Positions 6,870 through 16,044 are shown, numbered from the stretch's first letter. The stretch: DNA of 64,000 nucleotides from Flavobacteriales bacterium (GCA_016715995.1 JADJXF010000022.1:1-64000), one strand, 5' to 3'. Program-made: numbers and translations. The notes: a model not told the origin generated them from the sequence alone.

Positions 6870-9788
6870 ATGGTGCCGCTGAAGTTGAAACGTACGCTGA
6901 CCCGATTGGCCGCCGCGATGGCGCTGGCCGGCGCTGCGCCCGCCTCCGCGCAGGTCTTCCCCTTCACTAGCGGCCCCATCCCGATGTGCGATACCAGCAC
7001 CTTCACCGCGTCGGTGAGCGGCGTGGGCTGGCTGATCACGCCGAACGGCTGGAATTGGGGGCCGTACCTGGACAACGTGGTGCTCAACATCACGAGCAAC
7101 CACCCGCACACGCTGCAGATCTCGCTCACCTCGCCGGGGGGCACCACTCTGCTGCTCTCGGCCTTCAATGGTGCGGGCGGGCAGAACTACACCAATACGA
7201 ACTTCCCTTTTTGGGGCGGGGCGAACATCACCACGGCTTCGGCTCCATTCACGGGCAGCTTCAGCCCGCAAGGAGGCTCCCTGGATGTCTTCTCCGGCCA
7301 GAACGCCGATGGCATATGGACCATCACGGTAATTGACACGGCCTGCGCCGGCGGCGGAACAGGACCGGGCGGACCATGGATGCCCGGCTGGTTCAACGGT
7401 GGCGTGGGAAGCGGGGGCTTCGCATTCGGTTTCAGCAGCCCGCCACCACCGTGCTGGATCGACATGGGGTCTTATTCGGCCACCATCTGCGCAGGGGAGA
7501 CGGTGGATGTCCTCAGCGGATTCGAGAGCAATTGGTGGTGGGACGCGAGCGCGACGGTGTATGTGTACCTTGATTGGTCAGGCACGGTGGTGCCGGATCC
7601 TTATGCGGTGAGTGTTTCAGGCACGTACTACATCGAGGTCGATGACTGGTGGAACAACTGCACCTACTCGGGAAACTTCACCGTGAATGTGGCGCAAGGA
7701 ATCGCCCTTGGCCCGGACCAGGTGGTGGAGCAATGCAGCGGTGCTGGCCCGGTGGACCTGGCGGCCGTGTTCAACACCGCAGGCGCCACTTCGTTCTCAT
7801 GGACCTTGGATGGCGCGCCCATCGCCAGCGCAACGGCAGCGGCGGCCACGGTGCCCGGCCTCTATGAGGTCACCGCGTCGAACATTGGCTGCAGCGATAT
7901 GGCGCAGGTGACGCTCTCCTTCTTGAGCGATCCTGTGCTTGGGCCTGATCAAGCGGTGAGCATCTGCCAAGGCAGCAGCGCTGACCTCGCCTCACTCTTC
8001 GATACGAGCGGCTTATCGGCTGATTGGAGCTTCGGCGGTTCTGCCATCGCGCCCCCAGTGGCCGCCACCCAGGCCGGCCTGTACACAATCACCGTCACCA
8101 CACCGGAAGGCTGCACCGACAATGCCGAGGTGACGCTGGATGTTCAAGCGCCGCCAGCGCTCGGGGCCGATCAATCCATCGGCCTGTGCAGCGGCACCTC
8201 CGCCGACATCGCCGCGCTCTTCGCCACCACCGGCTTGGGCACATCGTGGACCTTGAACGGCGCAGCGGTGCCCGATCCCGGGGCAATAATCGCGGGCGGT
8301 GACTATGAGCTGGTGGCCACCGATGCCGTTGGCTGCTCCGATACGGCTGTGGTATCCGTGACCCTTTGGTCGTCTCCTTCGTTGGGGGCCGATGGGGCTG
8401 CCACCATCTGCGCAGGCGATGCGGCCGACCTCACCGCGCTCTACAACTCTGCCGGGCTCACGGCTGCATGGACGCTGGGCGGAGTGGCAGTGGCCGATCC
8501 CGCTGCCGTGAGCGCTGCGGGCACCTATACCCTCACCGTCACCGATGCCAACGGATGCAGCGATGCCGCGGAGGTGGTCGTTTCGGTTGCGGCGAACCCC
8601 GTGCTCGGCCCCGATCAGCAGATGAGCATCTGTGATGGCACATCCGTGAATCTGACCACGCTCTATGCCACCGGCGGTGCTTCCGCGAGCTGGTCGCTGA
8701 GCGGCGTCCCAATTGCCGATCCCAGCGCCGTTGGAAACAGTGGTGCCTACACGTTGACCGTCACGAACGCTTCGGGCTGCACCGCATCGGCGGTGGTCAC
8801 CGTGTCCGTTGATCCTTCACCAGCGCTCGGTGGTGACCAGGCGCCTGCCATTTGCGAAGGGAGCAGCTTCGACCTCACAGTTCTGTATGCCACCGCAGGC
8901 CTGGCGGAAGAATGGACCATCAATGGCGGCGCGGTGACGGATCCATCGGCAGCGGCCGTCGCAGGCAGCTATCGGTTGGTGGTGACCAACGCAACGGGCT
9001 GCACCGATACGGCATGGGTATCGCTCGCCGTGAACGCCAATCCCGCGCTCGGCGATGACCAGTTCTTCACGCTCTGCCCCTGGCAGACGGTGGATTTGAG
9101 CGCCGCATTCCCGACGGTGGGGCTGAGTGCCAGCTACACGTTCGACGGCACTCCGCTCGCGGATCCCACGGCCGTGTCGGACAGCGGCACGTACGTCATC
9201 TCGGTGAGCGATGCGAATGGCTGCAGCGATGAGGCCCTGGCGTTCATCGTGGATGTGGAGTGCCTCTGCATCGCCGATTTCGAAACCGAGGCGCGGTGCC
9301 TGCAGGATCCCGCGCGCTTCACCCTGCTGGCCGATTCCGTGATCATCTCCGCGCATTGGGATTTCGGCGGAGCAGCGGACGCATCCATCGCCATCGATCC
9401 CGAGGTGCGCTTCGACGCTGAAGAGGAGGTGCGCGTGACGCTGGAGGCCACGCTCACCTGCGGCGTGGTCATCGTGGAACGTGTCATCCCCATCATCGAT
9501 TGCTCGGATTCGTGCAGCGTATGGATCCCTAACGCCTTCACGCCCGATAAGGACGACCGCAACGACGCGTGGACGTGGCGCGGCGAGTGCGAGCCACAGG
9601 ACTTCAGCATGGCCATCTTCAACCGGTGGGGCGAAGTCGTGTTCGAAACCACCGATCCGAGTGATGCTTGGGACGGCAGCTACCGTGGTGGTCCTGCGCC
9701 CGATGGGGTGTACGCTTATCGCGTGGGCTACAGGCTGCCATACCAGAAGGCGCGCAAGGTGGCCGGGTCGCTCACGCTGCTGCGATGA
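6870..9788 (+). CDS. T9SS type B secreted protein with P-domain and seven to eight Ig-like repeats
   Basis: The protein is 972 aa. A signal peptide starts at MVPLKLKRTLTRLAAAMALAG and ends ASAQ, which fixes the start at 6870. An N-terminal jelly-roll resembling proprotein-convertase P-domains follows (HTLQISLTSPGGT, SGQNADGIWTITVID). Next come one divergent and seven regular repeats of about 74 residues. Each begins LGxDQxxxIC and ends GxYTLTVTxxxGCxD, with a conserved Cys pair that probably forms a disulfide. The C-terminus (IPNAFTPDKDDRND, FNRWGEVVFE, WDGSYRGGPAPDGVYAYRV) is the gliding motility-associated, type B T9SS sorting domain. Role: surface or secreted adhesin. No SprF partner is adjacent. 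Confidence 0.92.
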   Translation: MVPLKLKRTLTRLAAAMALAGAAPASAQVFPFTSGPIPMCDTSTFTASVSGVGWLITPNGWNWGPYLDNVVLNITSNHPHTLQISLTSPGGTTLLLSAFNGAGGQNYTNTNFPFWGGANITTASAPFTGSFSPQGGSLDVFSGQNADGIWTITVIDTACAGGGTGPGGPWMPGWFNGGVGSGGFAFGFSSPPPPCWIDMGSYSATICAGETVDVLSGFESNWWWDASATVYVYLDWSGTVVPDPYAVSVSGTYYIEVDDWWNNCTYSGNFTVNVAQGIALGPDQVVEQCSGAGPVDLAAVFNTAGATSFSWTLDGAPIASATAAAATVPGLYEVTASNIGCSDMAQVTLSFLSDPVLGPDQAVSICQGSSADLASLFDTSGLSADWSFGGSAIAPPVAATQAGLYTITVTTPEGCTDNAEVTLDVQAPPALGADQSIGLCSGTSADIAALFATTGLGTSWTLNGAAVPDPGAIIAGGDYELVATDAVGCSDTAVVSVTLWSSPSLGADGAATICAGDAADLTALYNSAGLTAAWTLGGVAVADPAAVSAAGTYTLTVTDANGCSDAAEVVVSVAANPVLGPDQQMSICDGTSVNLTTLYATGGASASWSLSGVPIADPSAVGNSGAYTLTVTNASGCTASAVVTVSVDPSPALGGDQAPAICEGSSFDLTVLYATAGLAEEWTINGGAVTDPSAAAVAGSYRLVVTNATGCTDTAWVSLAVNANPALGDDQFFTLCPWQTVDLSAAFPTVGLSASYTFDGTPLADPTAVSDSGTYVISVSDANGCSDEALAFIVDVECLCIADFETEARCLQDPARFTLLADSVIISAHWDFGGAADASIAIDPEVRFDAEEEVRVTLEATLTCGVVIVERVIPIIDCSDSCSVWIPNAFTPDKDDRNDAWTWRGECEPQDFSMAIFNRWGEVVFETTDPSDAWDGSYRGGPAPDGVYAYRVGYRLPYQKARKVAGSLTLLR

Positions 9789-9876
9789 GCTGATCCGCTC
9801 CGCGCTCAATCCCCGTGCGCTGCACAGTCCAACCCTAGTGCCATGGGCGAGGGCCCGATTGCCGACCTTGTGCCCG

Positions 9877-11088
9877 ATGTCCGCTTCGTTCACCGCCGGA
9901 AAGGCTGGCGTGCCACCAGATGCGGCGACTGATGCCGCCGGGCTCCGGCTCAGCATCCACGATTCCATCCATCTGATCCACCGCAAGGATTGGGAGGCCG
10001 TTGCGAAGGAAGCATCCATCTACCTGCGTTACGACCACCTGAGCGCCCTGGAGGATGCGATGGCCCAAGCGATGGGCTTCCGCTACGCCCTCTTCCACGA
10101 CGAGCGGTATCAGCCCGTGGGCATCGCCTGCTTCCAAGTCCTCGATTTCGAGGACAACGGCAGCGCGAAGGCCGAAGCGCTGTGCAAACTCGGCAATGGG
10201 TTGGGGGCGCGCATCCGCCGCGATATGAAGGTGCGCAGCCTCGTGTGCGGCAACGTGTTCCATTGCGGCGACCACGGCGCTCACTTCCTGCCGGTCGTTT
10301 CGCGTGCGGGGCAGTTCCTGGCGCTGGAGATGGCGATGGAGCAGATCCGCGTCGATGAGCGCTTGCAGCCGCGGGTTTCGGCCTTGATGTTCAAGGAGCT
10401 CTGGCCCGGGCAGCGTGAAGACGCCGAGGTGCTCCTGAGCAAAGGCTACCACACGCTGGCAACGGACGTCAACATGGTCCTCGGCATCGACCCGGCCTGG
10501 AAAGACCTCGACGGCTATCAAGCGGCCCTCACGTCCAAGGCGCGCACGCGGATCAAGTCCATCCTGCGCCGCTCGGCCGCACTGGAGATTCAGGAACTGC
10601 CTGCTGCAGCGATACGCAGTGCAGCGCCCGACCTGCAACGCTTGTTCGATGGGGTACTCGCGCAATCACCCTTCATCTTCGGCCGCTTGAACGTCGGCGT
10701 TTACGCGCAGTGGAAGGAACACCTTGGGGACGGTATGATGTTCCAAGGCTACACGCTGAACGGCGAGCTGGTCGGCTTCAGCGCGGCCTTCGTGGTGGAC
10801 GATATGCTCGATGCGCAGTTCGTGGGGATTGATTACGCGCGCAACCAGCAACACGCCATCTACCTGCGCATGCTCGTGGACCTGCTGCGCTTCGCGATGA
10901 AGAACAAGTTGCGCCGGATCAACTTCGGGCGCACCGCCGAGCAGGCTAAGAGCACCATCGGCGCCAGGCCCGTGCCCATGGGCGTTCTCGTGAAGCACAG
11001 CAACCGAGTGGCCAACCGCCTCATCGGACCCTTTCTCCGGAAGGTGAGGCCCGCCGCGTTCGAGGATCGGTCGCCGTTCCGCCGGTGA
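9877..11088 (+). CDS. FemAB/GNAT-like acyltransferase (peptidoglycan-biosynthesis-like family)
   Basis: The 403-aa protein has two GNAT-like halves. The second contains YAQWKEHLGDGMMFQGYTLNGELVGF and the core LDAQFVGIDYARNQQHAIYLRML, followed by INFGRTAEQAKSTIGA. This is typical of the FemAB-like family annotated as peptidogalycan-biosynthesis or N-acetyltransferase. Members transfer aminoacyl or acyl groups to amines, but the real substrate is unknown. I chose ATG 9877 because upstream in-frame sequence overlaps the preceding adhesin gene. It is soluble and cytoplasmic. It follows the adhesin by 88 bp. Confidence 0.72.
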   Translation: MSASFTAGKAGVPPDAATDAAGLRLSIHDSIHLIHRKDWEAVAKEASIYLRYDHLSALEDAMAQAMGFRYALFHDERYQPVGIACFQVLDFEDNGSAKAEALCKLGNGLGARIRRDMKVRSLVCGNVFHCGDHGAHFLPVVSRAGQFLALEMAMEQIRVDERLQPRVSALMFKELWPGQREDAEVLLSKGYHTLATDVNMVLGIDPAWKDLDGYQAALTSKARTRIKSILRRSAALEIQELPAAAIRSAAPDLQRLFDGVLAQSPFIFGRLNVGVYAQWKEHLGDGMMFQGYTLNGELVGFSAAFVVDDMLDAQFVGIDYARNQQHAIYLRMLVDLLRFAMKNKLRRINFGRTAEQAKSTIGARPVPMGVLVKHSNRVANRLIGPFLRKVRPAAFEDRSPFRR

Positions 11089-11177
11089 ACCTGAGGTGAG
11101 GCATGCGCAGCGACCTGTCTATTGTCAGCTTCCCAGTCGCGCATGCCGCTTAGCTTTCAAAACCAACCATTCAAGTC

Positions 11178-11336
11178 ATGGCCAGGAAATCCACTTCGAA
11201 AAAACCTGCTTCCAAGAAGACCGTCGGAATCGGCCGCAGCGCCATCACCGGCCGATTCATGAGCGTGAGCAGCGCCAAAGCGCATAAGAAAACCGCGATC
11301 GTGGAAGGGGCCTCGAAGCGCGGGAAGAAGAAGTAG
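11178..11336 (+). CDS. Small Lys/Ser-rich protein, 52 aa
   Basis: A short ORF starts at ATG 11178 and ends with TAG at 11334-11336. Its product is very basic, with SKK repeats at the start, a GRKSTS-like head and a KRGKKK tail. The core SAITGRFMSV-SSAKAHKKTAIVE resembles the S-A-x-T-G-R-F-V-x-K-x-x-A-x-x-x-P-x-T-T motif that I recall from many tiny bacterial hypothetical proteins. That conserved core, more than length, argues it is real. It could bind nucleic acid through its charge. It stands alone between a GNAT-like gene and tyrS. Confidence 0.65.
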   Translation: MARKSTSKKPASKKTVGIGRSAITGRFMSVSSAKAHKKTAIVEGASKRGKKK

Positions 11337-11436
11337 GTCGCGCCGCGGTTCCGCTCATTGGGCGAATGAGCCCCGGTGGATTGGCCACACGCTAAGTCGG
11401 CGCAGCGCGGCACCACAGCGCTTGCAATGGTCCGGC

Positions 11437-11444
11437 TACCTTCG
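11437..11444 (+). promoter_or_regulatory. -7 box TACCTTCG for tyrS
   Basis: A TAnnTTTG-like box ends 13 nt before ATG 11458 and 25 nt before ATG 11470. The spacing matches boxes before trmB and the histidine kinase, which favours 11458. Confidence 0.55.
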
Positions 11445-11457
11445 CCACCGCCCTGCG

Positions 11458-12744
11458 ATGGGCAGTCGGATGAAGAATTACATCGAGGAATTGCGCTGGC
11501 GCGGGCTGCTGCACGACAGCATGCCGGGCGCGGAGGAGGAACTGGCCAAAGGCCCGCAGCGCGGCTACATCGGTTTCGACCCCACGGCCGACAGCCTGCA
11601 CGTGGGCAACATGGTGCAGATCATGATGCTGGTCCACTTCCAGCGCTGCGGCAACACGCCCATCGCATTGGTGGGCGGCGCCACCGGCATGGTGGGCGAT
11701 CCCAGCGGCAAGAGCGCCGAACGCAACCTGCTCGACGAGGATGCGCTGCGCCACAACCAGGCGTGCGTGCAAGCCCAGCTCGAGCGCTTCATCGACTTCA
11801 CCGGCGCCAATGCCGCCGAGTTGGTGAACAACTACGACTGGTTCAAGGACATGGGCTTCCTGCGCTTCATCCGCGAGGTGGGCAAGCACATCTCCGTGAA
11901 TTACATGATGGCGAAGGAGAGCGTCAAGAACCGCTTGGAGACGGGCATCAGCTTCACGGAGTTCAGCTACCAGCTGGTGCAGGGCTACGACTTCTACTGG
12001 CTGTGGAAGCACAAAGGCGTCCGCTTCCAGATGGGTGGCAGCGACCAGTGGGGCAACATCACCACGGGCACGGAATTGATCCGGCGGATGGGCGGCGAGG
12101 AGGCCACGCAGCGCCCTGCCTTCGCGATCACCACGCCGCTGCTCACCAAAGCCGATGGCAGCAAGTTCGGCAAGAGCGAAGGGGGCAACATCTGGCTTGA
12201 TGCCAAGCGCACCTCACCTTACAAGTTCTACCAGTTCTGGTTGAACACCGCAGACGCCGAGGCCGAGAAGTGCCTGCGCATCTTCACCACGTGGGAGCAG
12301 GAGCGCGTTGATGCGTTGTTTGCGGAGCACACGAAGGCGCCGCACCTGCGCGTGGTGCAGAAGGCGCTGGCGGAGGAGATCACGATGCGCGTACATGGCG
12401 AGGATGAATTGAAGTCCGCGCAGCAGGCCAGTGAGATCCTCTTCGGCAATGCCACGGCCGATGCTTTGGCGCGGCTCACCGATCAGCAATGGCTCGACGT
12501 GTTCGAAGGCGTGCCGCAGGCCCAGGTACCGCGCGACCGCCTCTCTGGTGCCACCATCACGGACCTGCTCACGGACCTCACGGGCTTCCTGCCAAGCAAG
12601 GGCGAGGCGAAGCGTGCATTGAAGGAAGGCAGCATCAGCGTCAACCGTCAGAAGGTTGATGAGGCGTGGACCGCGAAGGCCGAGGGGCGGTTCCTGTTGC
12701 TGCAGCGGGGGAAGAAGAACTACTTCCTGGTGAAGGTGAGTTGA
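11458..12744 (+). CDS. tyrS: Tyrosyl-tRNA synthetase TyrS
   Basis: The 428-aa enzyme charges tRNA-Tyr. It has a class I Rossmann catalytic domain with the HIGH-type motif DPTADSLHVGN and the KMSKS-type loop KFGKS within SKFGKSEGG. The Tyr-binding region GSDQWGN is present, and a C-terminal S4-like RNA-binding domain (about residues 355-425) ends NYFLVKV. The family usually begins M-x-N-x-I-E-E-L-R-W-R-G, which fits ATG 11470. ATG 11458 adds MGSR and is better placed relative to the -7 box. Either start leaves the enzyme intact. An AGGAATCAGC inverted repeat follows. Confidence 0.97.
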   Translation: MGSRMKNYIEELRWRGLLHDSMPGAEEELAKGPQRGYIGFDPTADSLHVGNMVQIMMLVHFQRCGNTPIALVGGATGMVGDPSGKSAERNLLDEDALRHNQACVQAQLERFIDFTGANAAELVNNYDWFKDMGFLRFIREVGKHISVNYMMAKESVKNRLETGISFTEFSYQLVQGYDFYWLWKHKGVRFQMGGSDQWGNITTGTELIRRMGGEEATQRPAFAITTPLLTKADGSKFGKSEGGNIWLDAKRTSPYKFYQFWLNTADAEAEKCLRIFTTWEQERVDALFAEHTKAPHLRVVQKALAEEITMRVHGEDELKSAQQASEILFGNATADALARLTDQQWLDVFEGVPQAQVPRDRLSGATITDLLTDLTGFLPSKGEAKRALKEGSISVNRQKVDEAWTAKAEGRFLLLQRGKKNYFLVKVS

Positions 12745-12754
12745 ATCAGCGATC

Positions 12755-12785
12755 AGGAATCAGCCATACCCGATTGCTGATTCCT
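12755..12785. terminator. Inverted repeat between convergent tyrS and acyltransferase
   Basis: Perfect 10-bp arms AGGAATCAGC and GCTGATTCCT enclose an 11-nt loop. The right arm overlaps the acyltransferase stop codon (12784-12786). It is likely a bidirectional terminator made from the AATCAGC intergenic word family. Confidence 0.65.
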
Positions 12786-13800
12786 AATTCGCTTCGAGGA
12801 GCAGATTGCACCCCCTCGCATCGCTGTTGTCGAAGCGGCCGAGCACTTCGAACGACCCATCGGCGTTCCTGCGTCCCAGGTCCTGCGTGCTGATGAAGGG
12901 GCAGCTGGCGACGTTGGCGAGGTCGATCACATCGATGCCGCCGGTTCTTCCATCAGGCACTGAGGCGTAGGGGTCGTTCACTTCGCGGATGCGCACCTGC
13001 ATCCACGGTGGGCAGCGGTAGAGGCCATCGCCAGTGCTCCACGCTTGCGAGAGCAGTTCCGTCATGCCGTACTCGCTGTGGATGGTCGGGACGCTGAACG
13101 CACGCTTCAATATCGCATGCAGCTCTTCGCGCACGATCTCCGGCCTGCGCCCCTTCATGCCGCCCGTCTCCATTACAGTCGTGTGTCTCAACGGCATCGG
13201 GAATCGTTCCGCGAGATCGAGCAAGGCGAAAGTGACGCCGATGAGCAAGGTTTTCCGGCCCTCCGCCTCTGAGCGCCTCAGCACTTCGGCAAGCTCCCCG
13301 TACTTGTCCAGGTAGGTGCCGCTGAGCGGATCGCCGCTCTCTGCAATCAGTTTCTCGGCCATGCACACGAGCGAACTGCCTGTTCGTTCCAGGTAAGAAG
13401 GGAGCAGCGCCAGCACGCGCCACTCCTTCGGATCACCATAGACCGCGCAGAACGAAGTGAGGAAGGAGCGCTCGTAGTGCTCAGGCCACGGCACATGGTG
13501 CGTGCTCGTAGTGCTGCCGGTTGTGCCGCTGCTTGTGAACGACACCGCAGGCTTCAACCCCTCCAGAAGCACGCGTTGGCTTCGGAAAAGGGTGATGGGC
13601 AGGCAGGGAATGGCGTCCACGTCTTCTATACGCTCAGTGTCGATGCGCGAGGCCTCGAGGTAGGCGCGATAAATCGGATTGTGCGCCCCGTGCAGCCTGA
13701 AGAGGTCCAGAGTCAACGCTTGGAAGCCTGCGGCATCCGCCACCTCGAACACGCGCCAACGCAGTTCAGCGACGGCAGATGGAGGGGCCGGGGGCAGCAT
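12784..13800 (-). CDS. LuxE/acyl-protein synthetase-like acyltransferase
   Basis: The 338-aa protein belongs to the adenylate-forming, LuxE-like group. VSFTSSGTTGSTTS is the Ser/Thr-rich nucleotide loop, EYGMTELLSQAW is the adenylation-core motif and GGIDVIDLANV is near the hinge. Family members activate fatty acids or pass acyl groups via an enzyme-bound intermediate; the acceptor here is unknown. I chose ATG 13800, since upstream in-frame sequence would overlap the divergent lipoprotein gene. Only 12 bp separate the two divergent start codons. It is cytoplasmic. Confidence 0.78.
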   Translation of the reverse strand: MLPPAPPSAVAELRWRVFEVADAAGFQALTLDLFRLHGAHNPIYRAYLEASRIDTERIEDVDAIPCLPITLFRSQRVLLEGLKPAVSFTSSGTTGSTTSTHHVPWPEHYERSFLTSFCAVYGDPKEWRVLALLPSYLERTGSSLVCMAEKLIAESGDPLSGTYLDKYGELAEVLRRSEAEGRKTLLIGVTFALLDLAERFPMPLRHTTVMETGGMKGRRPEIVREELHAILKRAFSVPTIHSEYGMTELLSQAWSTGDGLYRCPPWMQVRIREVNDPYASVPDGRTGGIDVIDLANVASCPFISTQDLGRRNADGSFEVLGRFDNSDARGCNLLLEAN

Positions 13801-13807
13801 ACCTTTG
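13800..13807 (+). promoter_or_regulatory. -7 box TACCTTTG for the lipoprotein gene
   Basis: A perfect TAnnTTTG lies 5 nt before ATG 13813. Its first base is shared with the start codon of the divergent acyltransferase. The lipoprotein transcript would be essentially leaderless. Confidence 0.6.
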
Positions 13808-13812
13808 GGACC

Positions 13813-14325
13813 ATGCACGCAGCGGGCACATGGCGGGTAAAAGTAGGCGGGGGCCTCGCCCTTCTCCTTTCGCTGGTGCTTTCCGGTTGCGTCAAGCGCG
13901 ATTCGTTCCCGCCGGAGCCCACGCTGAAGTTCAAGTCGTTCACCCAATTCGGCGATTCGGCCTCATTGGTCGTGCTCTTCACCGATGGTGATGGCGACAT
14001 CGGCCTCGACGATTCGGACAACCAACCGCCCTTCAACACCGGTTCTGACTACTACTACAACCTCTTCCTCGAATACGAGGAGTACCGCAGCGTGACCGCT
14101 TCCTGGGTGCCGATCTCCCTGGCCCTCCCGCTCCGTTATCGCATCCCGCGCATCACACCCACCGGGCAGAACAAGGCGCTGGAGGGCGAGATCGCCGTTG
14201 CCCTGGCCTGGCCCATCATTCCCGATAACGTGGTTGATACCGTGCGCTTCCAGGTAAGGCTGGTGGATCGCGCGCTGCGCGAGAGCAACCGTGTCCCCAC
14301 GGACCCGATTATCGAGACGAACTGA
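13813..14325 (+). CDS. Lipoprotein of unknown function, 170 aa
   Basis: The N-terminus has a hydrophobic stretch (LALLLSLVLSGC) with the lipobox LSGC at about residue 24, so it is lipidated and anchored in the envelope. The mature part is beta-rich with acidic DGDGDIGLDDSD, a Ca-binding-like loop, followed by an aromatic DYYYNLFLEYEEY segment. Small Bacteroidota lipoproteins of this general look are common, and I cannot name its function. Its stop codon directly abuts the stop of the convergent phosphate transporter with no spacer. Confidence 0.8.
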   Translation: MHAAGTWRVKVGGGLALLLSLVLSGCVKRDSFPPEPTLKFKSFTQFGDSASLVVLFTDGDGDIGLDDSDNQPPFNTGSDYYYNLFLEYEEYRSVTASWVPISLALPLRYRIPRITPTGQNKALEGEIAVALAWPIIPDNVVDTVRFQVRLVDRALRESNRVPTDPIIETN

Positions 14326-16011
14326 TCAGAGCTCGCCGGCGAGCGCCTCGGATACGTTGATGAGGTGGTCGCCCACCTTCTCGCAGCTGCTGAACAGGTC
14401 GTTGTATACCAATCCGCTGCGGATGTTGTAATCACCCTGCTCGATGCTGCGGTAGTGCTGCATCCGCAACTGGTCGCGCATGGCATTGATGCGCTGCTCC
14501 ACCTCCACGGCCGCGTCGAGCTTCACGTGCTCCTGGTCCACATCGAGGTTGGCGTGCATCACCATGAACGCCTGGTCGAGGATCTCCAGCATGCTCACCA
14601 GGTTCTGGCGCTGCTCCGGCGTGAACCAGAGGCGGTCATCGAGCTTGCGCTCCATGGTCTTGCTCATCTGGAAGAAGATGTCGCCGACCCGCTCCAGGTC
14701 GCCTACGATGCTGAGCATGCCGCGGATCCGCGCCGATTGCTCCTCATTGCGGACCTCGGCGCTGGTCTTGGTGAGGTAGCGGCCCACCTCCACCTCGATG
14801 CGATCGGTGATCTGCTCATAGCGGGCCAAGCGCTGCATGAGCTGGTCCCGCGCAAGGGCATCCTTGGCTACCAACAGGTCGCGCGTCATGCGCAGCATCT
14901 CATGGGTCACGGTGCCGAAGCGCGCGATCTCCCGGCGCGCCTCGATCAGCGACACCTCCGGGGAGAGCGGGATGTCCGCATCAAGGTACTCCAGCCGATA
15001 CTCCTCATCGAGCTGGGTGCGCGCCGGCACCATCCATGTCACGATGCGCTCGAGCATCGGGATGAAGCCGATGAGAAGCACGGTGTTGATCACGTTGAAC
15101 GAGATGTGCAAGGTGGTGAGCCCCCACTTGATCATGGCGCTGTCCGTGTACGGTGAGCCGCCGAAGGCCGCCTTCACGTAATCATCGATGGCATGGAGGT
15201 AGGGCTTGAACACCAGCAAGGCCCAGCACACGCCGATGACATTGAAGAGCAGGTGCGCGCGGGCGGTGCGCTTCGCCCAGGCGCTGGTGACGAGCGCCGC
15301 GATGTTCGCCGTGAGCGTGGTGCCGATGTTCTCGCCCAGCACCAGCGCAGCGGCCATCTCATAGTCGATGGTCCCCTGCTCGCACAGCACCAGGGTGAGG
15401 GCCACGGAAGCGCTGGAGGACTGGATGACGGCGGTGAGCGCAGTGCCGATGAACACGAAGAGGAGCACCGATGGCAGGCCGCCATCGCTCACGTGCTGCA
15501 GGAAGGCGAGCGCTTCCGCCGAAGGCACCGGCACCGCCTGTTTCATGAACTCGATGCCCAGGAAGAGCAGCGCCGCGCCGATGAGGAACTCGGCAGTGGC
15601 CCGCGTGCCCGGGGTCTTCACGAACAGCAGCGGGAAGGCGATGCCGATGATGGGGATGGCCAACTTGGTGATGCTGAAATCCGCGAACACCGCCCAGCTG
15701 ATCAACAGCGCCTTCACCGTGGTGCCGATGTTGGCGCCCATGATCACGCTGATCGCCTGCCGCACCGAAAGCAGCCCGGCGTTCACGAAGCCCACCACCA
15801 TCACCGTGGCGGCGCTGCTGCTCTGGATCACCGTGGTGCTCACCAGCCCCGTCAGCACACCGCGCAGGCGGCTGGCGGTCATGGAGCGCAGCACATTGCG
15901 CATGCGACGGCCCGCCACCTTTTGCAGGCCCTCGCTCATCACCTTCATGCCGTAGATGAAGAGCCCCAGCGAACCCGCGAGGGTGAGGATCTCGATCAAT
16001 CCGAAGGACAT
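14326..16011 (-). CDS. Na/Pi cotransporter family protein with PhoU-like C-terminus
   Basis: The 561-aa inner-membrane protein has two inverted Na/Pi-cotransporter repeats, each with the hallmark QSSSA (IQSSSAATVMVVG and IQSSSASVALTL) followed by GANIGTT or GENIGTT. The last ~200 residues are helical and PhoU-like (ERVGDIFFQMSKTMERKL, SCEKVGDHLINVSEAL). It imports phosphate driven by sodium, and the PhoU part likely links flux to regulation. I chose ATG 16011 because MSFGLIEILTLAGSLGLFIYGMK is the usual family start. It is divergent from a PhoR-like kinase. Confidence 0.93.
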   Translation of the reverse strand: MSFGLIEILTLAGSLGLFIYGMKVMSEGLQKVAGRRMRNVLRSMTASRLRGVLTGLVSTTVIQSSSAATVMVVGFVNAGLLSVRQAISVIMGANIGTTVKALLISWAVFADFSITKLAIPIIGIAFPLLFVKTPGTRATAEFLIGAALLFLGIEFMKQAVPVPSAEALAFLQHVSDGGLPSVLLFVFIGTALTAVIQSSSASVALTLVLCEQGTIDYEMAAALVLGENIGTTLTANIAALVTSAWAKRTARAHLLFNVIGVCWALLVFKPYLHAIDDYVKAAFGGSPYTDSAMIKWGLTTLHISFNVINTVLLIGFIPMLERIVTWMVPARTQLDEEYRLEYLDADIPLSPEVSLIEARREIARFGTVTHEMLRMTRDLLVAKDALARDQLMQRLARYEQITDRIEVEVGRYLTKTSAEVRNEEQSARIRGMLSIVGDLERVGDIFFQMSKTMERKLDDRLWFTPEQRQNLVSMLEILDQAFMVMHANLDVDQEHVKLDAAVEVEQRINAMRDQLRMQHYRSIEQGDYNIRSGLVYNDLFSSCEKVGDHLINVSEALAGEL

Positions 16012-16036
16012 GGATGCGGGTGCGTCAAAGCGGCGC

Positions 16037-16044
16037 CGAATGTA
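16037..16044 (-). promoter_or_regulatory. -7 box TACATTCG for the Na/Pi cotransporter
   Basis: On the minus strand the box TACATTCG ends 25 nt before the start at 16011. It is part of a 131-bp divergent control region shared with the kinase gene. Confidence 0.5.
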
